A stretch of 44,045 bases of DNA, taken from the NCBI GenBank assembly GCA_030602225.1, contig JAUWAD010000006.1, forward strand, positions 1 through 44,045, read 5' to 3'. The position numbers and the translations under genes are program-made. Origin of the DNA: Bacillota bacterium (GTDB taxonomy: Bacteria > Bacillota > Clostridia > Tissierellales > Tissierellaceae). The first letter of the stretch is position 1; each line of letters opens with the position of its first letter. The notes beneath the pieces were generated by a model. The model saw only the letters and a program-made list of their open reading frames with translations, made no database searches and was not told where the DNA came from. Of this stretch, positions 42,661 to 44,045 are shown in pieces.

Positions 42661-43104
42661 GTGGAAGCCATGATAAAGAATTATATGGAAAAACTACAAA
42701 GAGAAGGATACAAGTATACTAATCAGAGGGAAGAAATCCTAAGGATTATTATGGACAACAAGGATGATCATCTATCATGTGAAGAGGTCCATAACATTGT
42801 ATCCAAGGAAAATAAGGATGTGGGCATAGCCACAGTTTATAGAACACTACAATTATTTGAGAAGCTTAATTTTGTATATAGGATTAATTTCGATGATGGA
42901 GTATCACGTTATGAACTAAACCTTGGAACGGAGAACCACCACCATCATCATTTAATATGCACAAAATGTGGATCTGTAACGGAAGTGAAAATGGATTTAT
43001 TGGAACTACTTGAAGATAATATCGAAAAGGAAGAAGGGTTCACAATTCAGGATCACAATGTTAAGTTCTACGGAATATGTAAAAATTGTAAAAAAGAGAA
43101 TTAG
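42661..43104 (+). CDS. Fur-family metalloregulator
   Basis: A 147-residue Fur/PerR/Zur superfamily repressor. The N-terminal winged helix includes YTNQREEILRII and the recognition segment VGIATVYRTLQLFEKLNFVYR. The metal-binding part has the HHHHH stretch at 93-97 and a structural zinc site formed by C100, C103, C140 and C143. Whether it senses iron, peroxide or zinc cannot be decided from sequence alone. The start is GTG 42661, because AAGGGTGG (42646-42653) is 7 nt upstream; an in-frame GTG at 42655 is too close to that site. It follows the DUF1292 gene within the same operon. Confidence 0.92.
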   Translation: MEAMIKNYMEKLQREGYKYTNQREEILRIIMDNKDDHLSCEEVHNIVSKENKDVGIATVYRTLQLFEKLNFVYRINFDDGVSRYELNLGTENHHHHHLICTKCGSVTEVKMDLLELLEDNIEKEEGFTIQDHNVKFYGICKNCKKEN

Positions 43105-43127
43105 TAAAGAACTTAAGGAGTGATAAA

Positions 43128-44045
43128 GTGGCAAAAAAGAATAAACTAAAAATAATCCCTTTAGGAGGGTTGGGAGAGATCGGTAAGAACATTACCGTTC
43201 ATGAGTATAAGGATTCCATAGTGATCGTGGACTGTGGAATGACATTCCCAGAGGATGAAATGCTAGGTATTGACATCGTAATACCTGATATATCCTACCT
43301 TATCAAGAATAAGGACAAGATAAAGGGTCTAGTGTTAACCCATGGTCATGAGGACCATATTGGGGCTATTCCCTATGTTTTGAAAAAGATAGATATGCCC
43401 ATCTATGGAACGAAACTGACACTGGGCCTATTACAGAACAAATTAAAGGAACACAACCTTACAAATGTGGATCTTAATGTGGTAAATTACGGAGATAAGG
43501 TGAAGCTTGGATACTTTGAGGTGGAATTCATTCCAACTGTCCATTCAATACCTGATTCTGCAGCCCTGGCAATTACAAGTCCAATCGGTACTGTAATTCA
43601 GACGGGAGACTTTAAGATAGACTTTACACCAATTGATGGTGCCATGATGGACCTTGGAAGAATATCAGAATTGGGAAGCAGAGGAGTTCTAGCTCTTTTA
43701 TCTGATTCCACAAATGTTGTAAGACCTGGGTATTCCATGAGTGAAAGAATGGTGGGAGAGACCTTCAAGGACCTTTTCCACAAGGCAGAGGGTAGAATAT
43801 TGGTGGCAACTTTTGCATCCAATGTGTACAGGGTGCAGCAGATAATTGAAGCTGCTGAATTAAACAACAGAAAAGTAGTACTTTCTGGTCGATCCATGGT
43901 AAATACCACAACTGTAGCTTCTGAACTTGGATATCTTAAATTCAAGGAAGGAACAATTATTGACATCAAGGATATGAACAAATACAGAAAAGACGAAATA
44001 GTTATAGCAATGACTGGTTCCCAAGGTGAGCCCATGAGTGCATTG
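43128..44045 (+). CDS. rnjA: Ribonuclease J, 5' part (continues beyond the window)
   Basis: Metallo-beta-lactamase/beta-CASP ribonuclease with 5'-3' exonuclease and endonuclease activity in mRNA turnover and rRNA maturation. The 306 visible residues start MAKKNKLKIIPLGGLGEIGK and contain the zinc motif H72-G-H74-E-D76-H77, followed by LLSDSTN and the start of the beta-CASP domain (ATFASNVYRVQQII) up to TGSQGEP. Roughly half of the usual length is present before the window ends. The start is GTG 43128 with AAGGAG (43114-43119) upstream. RNase J1 and J2 cannot be told apart reliably. Confidence 0.93.
   Translation, partial: MAKKNKLKIIPLGGLGEIGKNITVHEYKDSIVIVDCGMTFPEDEMLGIDIVIPDISYLIKNKDKIKGLVLTHGHEDHIGAIPYVLKKIDMPIYGTKLTLGLLQNKLKEHNLTNVDLNVVNYGDKVKLGYFEVEFIPTVHSIPDSAALAITSPIGTVIQTGDFKIDFTPIDGAMMDLGRISELGSRGVLALLSDSTNVVRPGYSMSERMVGETFKDLFHKAEGRILVATFASNVYRVQQIIEAAELNNRKVVLSGRSMVNTTTVASELGYLKFKEGTIIDIKDMNKYRKDEIVIAMTGSQGEPMSAL

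Noticed and set aside
1-44045. CRISPR arrays, insertion sequences, prophage or horizontally acquired islands
   Set aside because: I saw no spaced repeats, transposase or phage-like proteins. Gene direction and base composition look uniform throughout, judged by eye and not computed.

Overview
This window is a stretch of chromosome from a low-GC, anaerobic, amino-acid-fermenting Firmicute. The gene set fits Clostridia/Tissierellia, but I cannot name a genus from the sequence. The clues are a complete ornithine-fermentation operon (Stickland-type metabolism), two T-box leaders, strong AGGAGG-type ribosome binding sites, and Bacillus/Clostridium gene orders (yfmF-yfmH, mraZ...ftsZ, alaS-ireB-ruvX-DUF1292). 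Every gene I can support lies on the + strand. I see no mobile elements, CRISPR arrays, rRNA or tRNA genes.

Layout. (1) 1-4082: the end of deoC, a pair of M16 peptidase-like genes (yfmF, yfmH) and lgt. (2) 4139-16565: a division and cell wall (dcw) cluster in the order mraZ, rsmH, ftsL, a PASTA-bearing transpeptidase, mraY, murD, ftsW/spoVE, murG, ftsQ/divIB, two DUF881 genes, sbp, ftsZ. It lacks murB, murC and ftsA. MraZ-type repeats precede mraZ. (3) 16585-26586: nrdR, then a sigma-54 activator gene, a long palindrome/terminator, a near-perfect -24/-12 promoter, and the ornithine operon ord-ortA-ortB-oraS-oraE-glmL-like-orr. (4) 26603-33299: rarA, then asnS and leuS, each behind a T-box leader, then a degV-family gene. 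(5) 33321-36598: an SDR-type threonine dehydrogenase, then iscR-iscS-iscU with a consensus promoter and a palindromic candidate operator. (6) 36612-44045: an AI-2E-family membrane protein, alaS, ireB, an aldo/keto reductase with two [4Fe-4S] motifs, ruvX, a DUF1292 gene, a fur-family regulator and the 5' part of an RNase J gene.

How the parts work together. The ornithine operon holds racemase, aminomutase (two subunits plus a GlmL/MutL-type partner), 2,4-diaminopentanoate dehydrogenase and the two-subunit thiolase, so it encodes the route from L-ornithine to D-alanine and acetyl-CoA. The activator next door has PAS, AAA+ and Fis-type HTH regions, which suggests substrate-responsive sigma-54 control. 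The threonine dehydrogenase would add a route from threonine towards glycine, another Stickland substrate. The dcw genes make lipid II and the septal machinery.

Most of the window is well-conserved housekeeping sequence. The most informative regulatory parts are the sigma-54 control region (18461-18607), the MraZ box array (4174-4220), the two T-boxes, the iscR palindrome and the alaS leader hairpin. I found no clear evidence of an entirely new system. The sigma-54/ornithine unit is the best candidate for follow-up.
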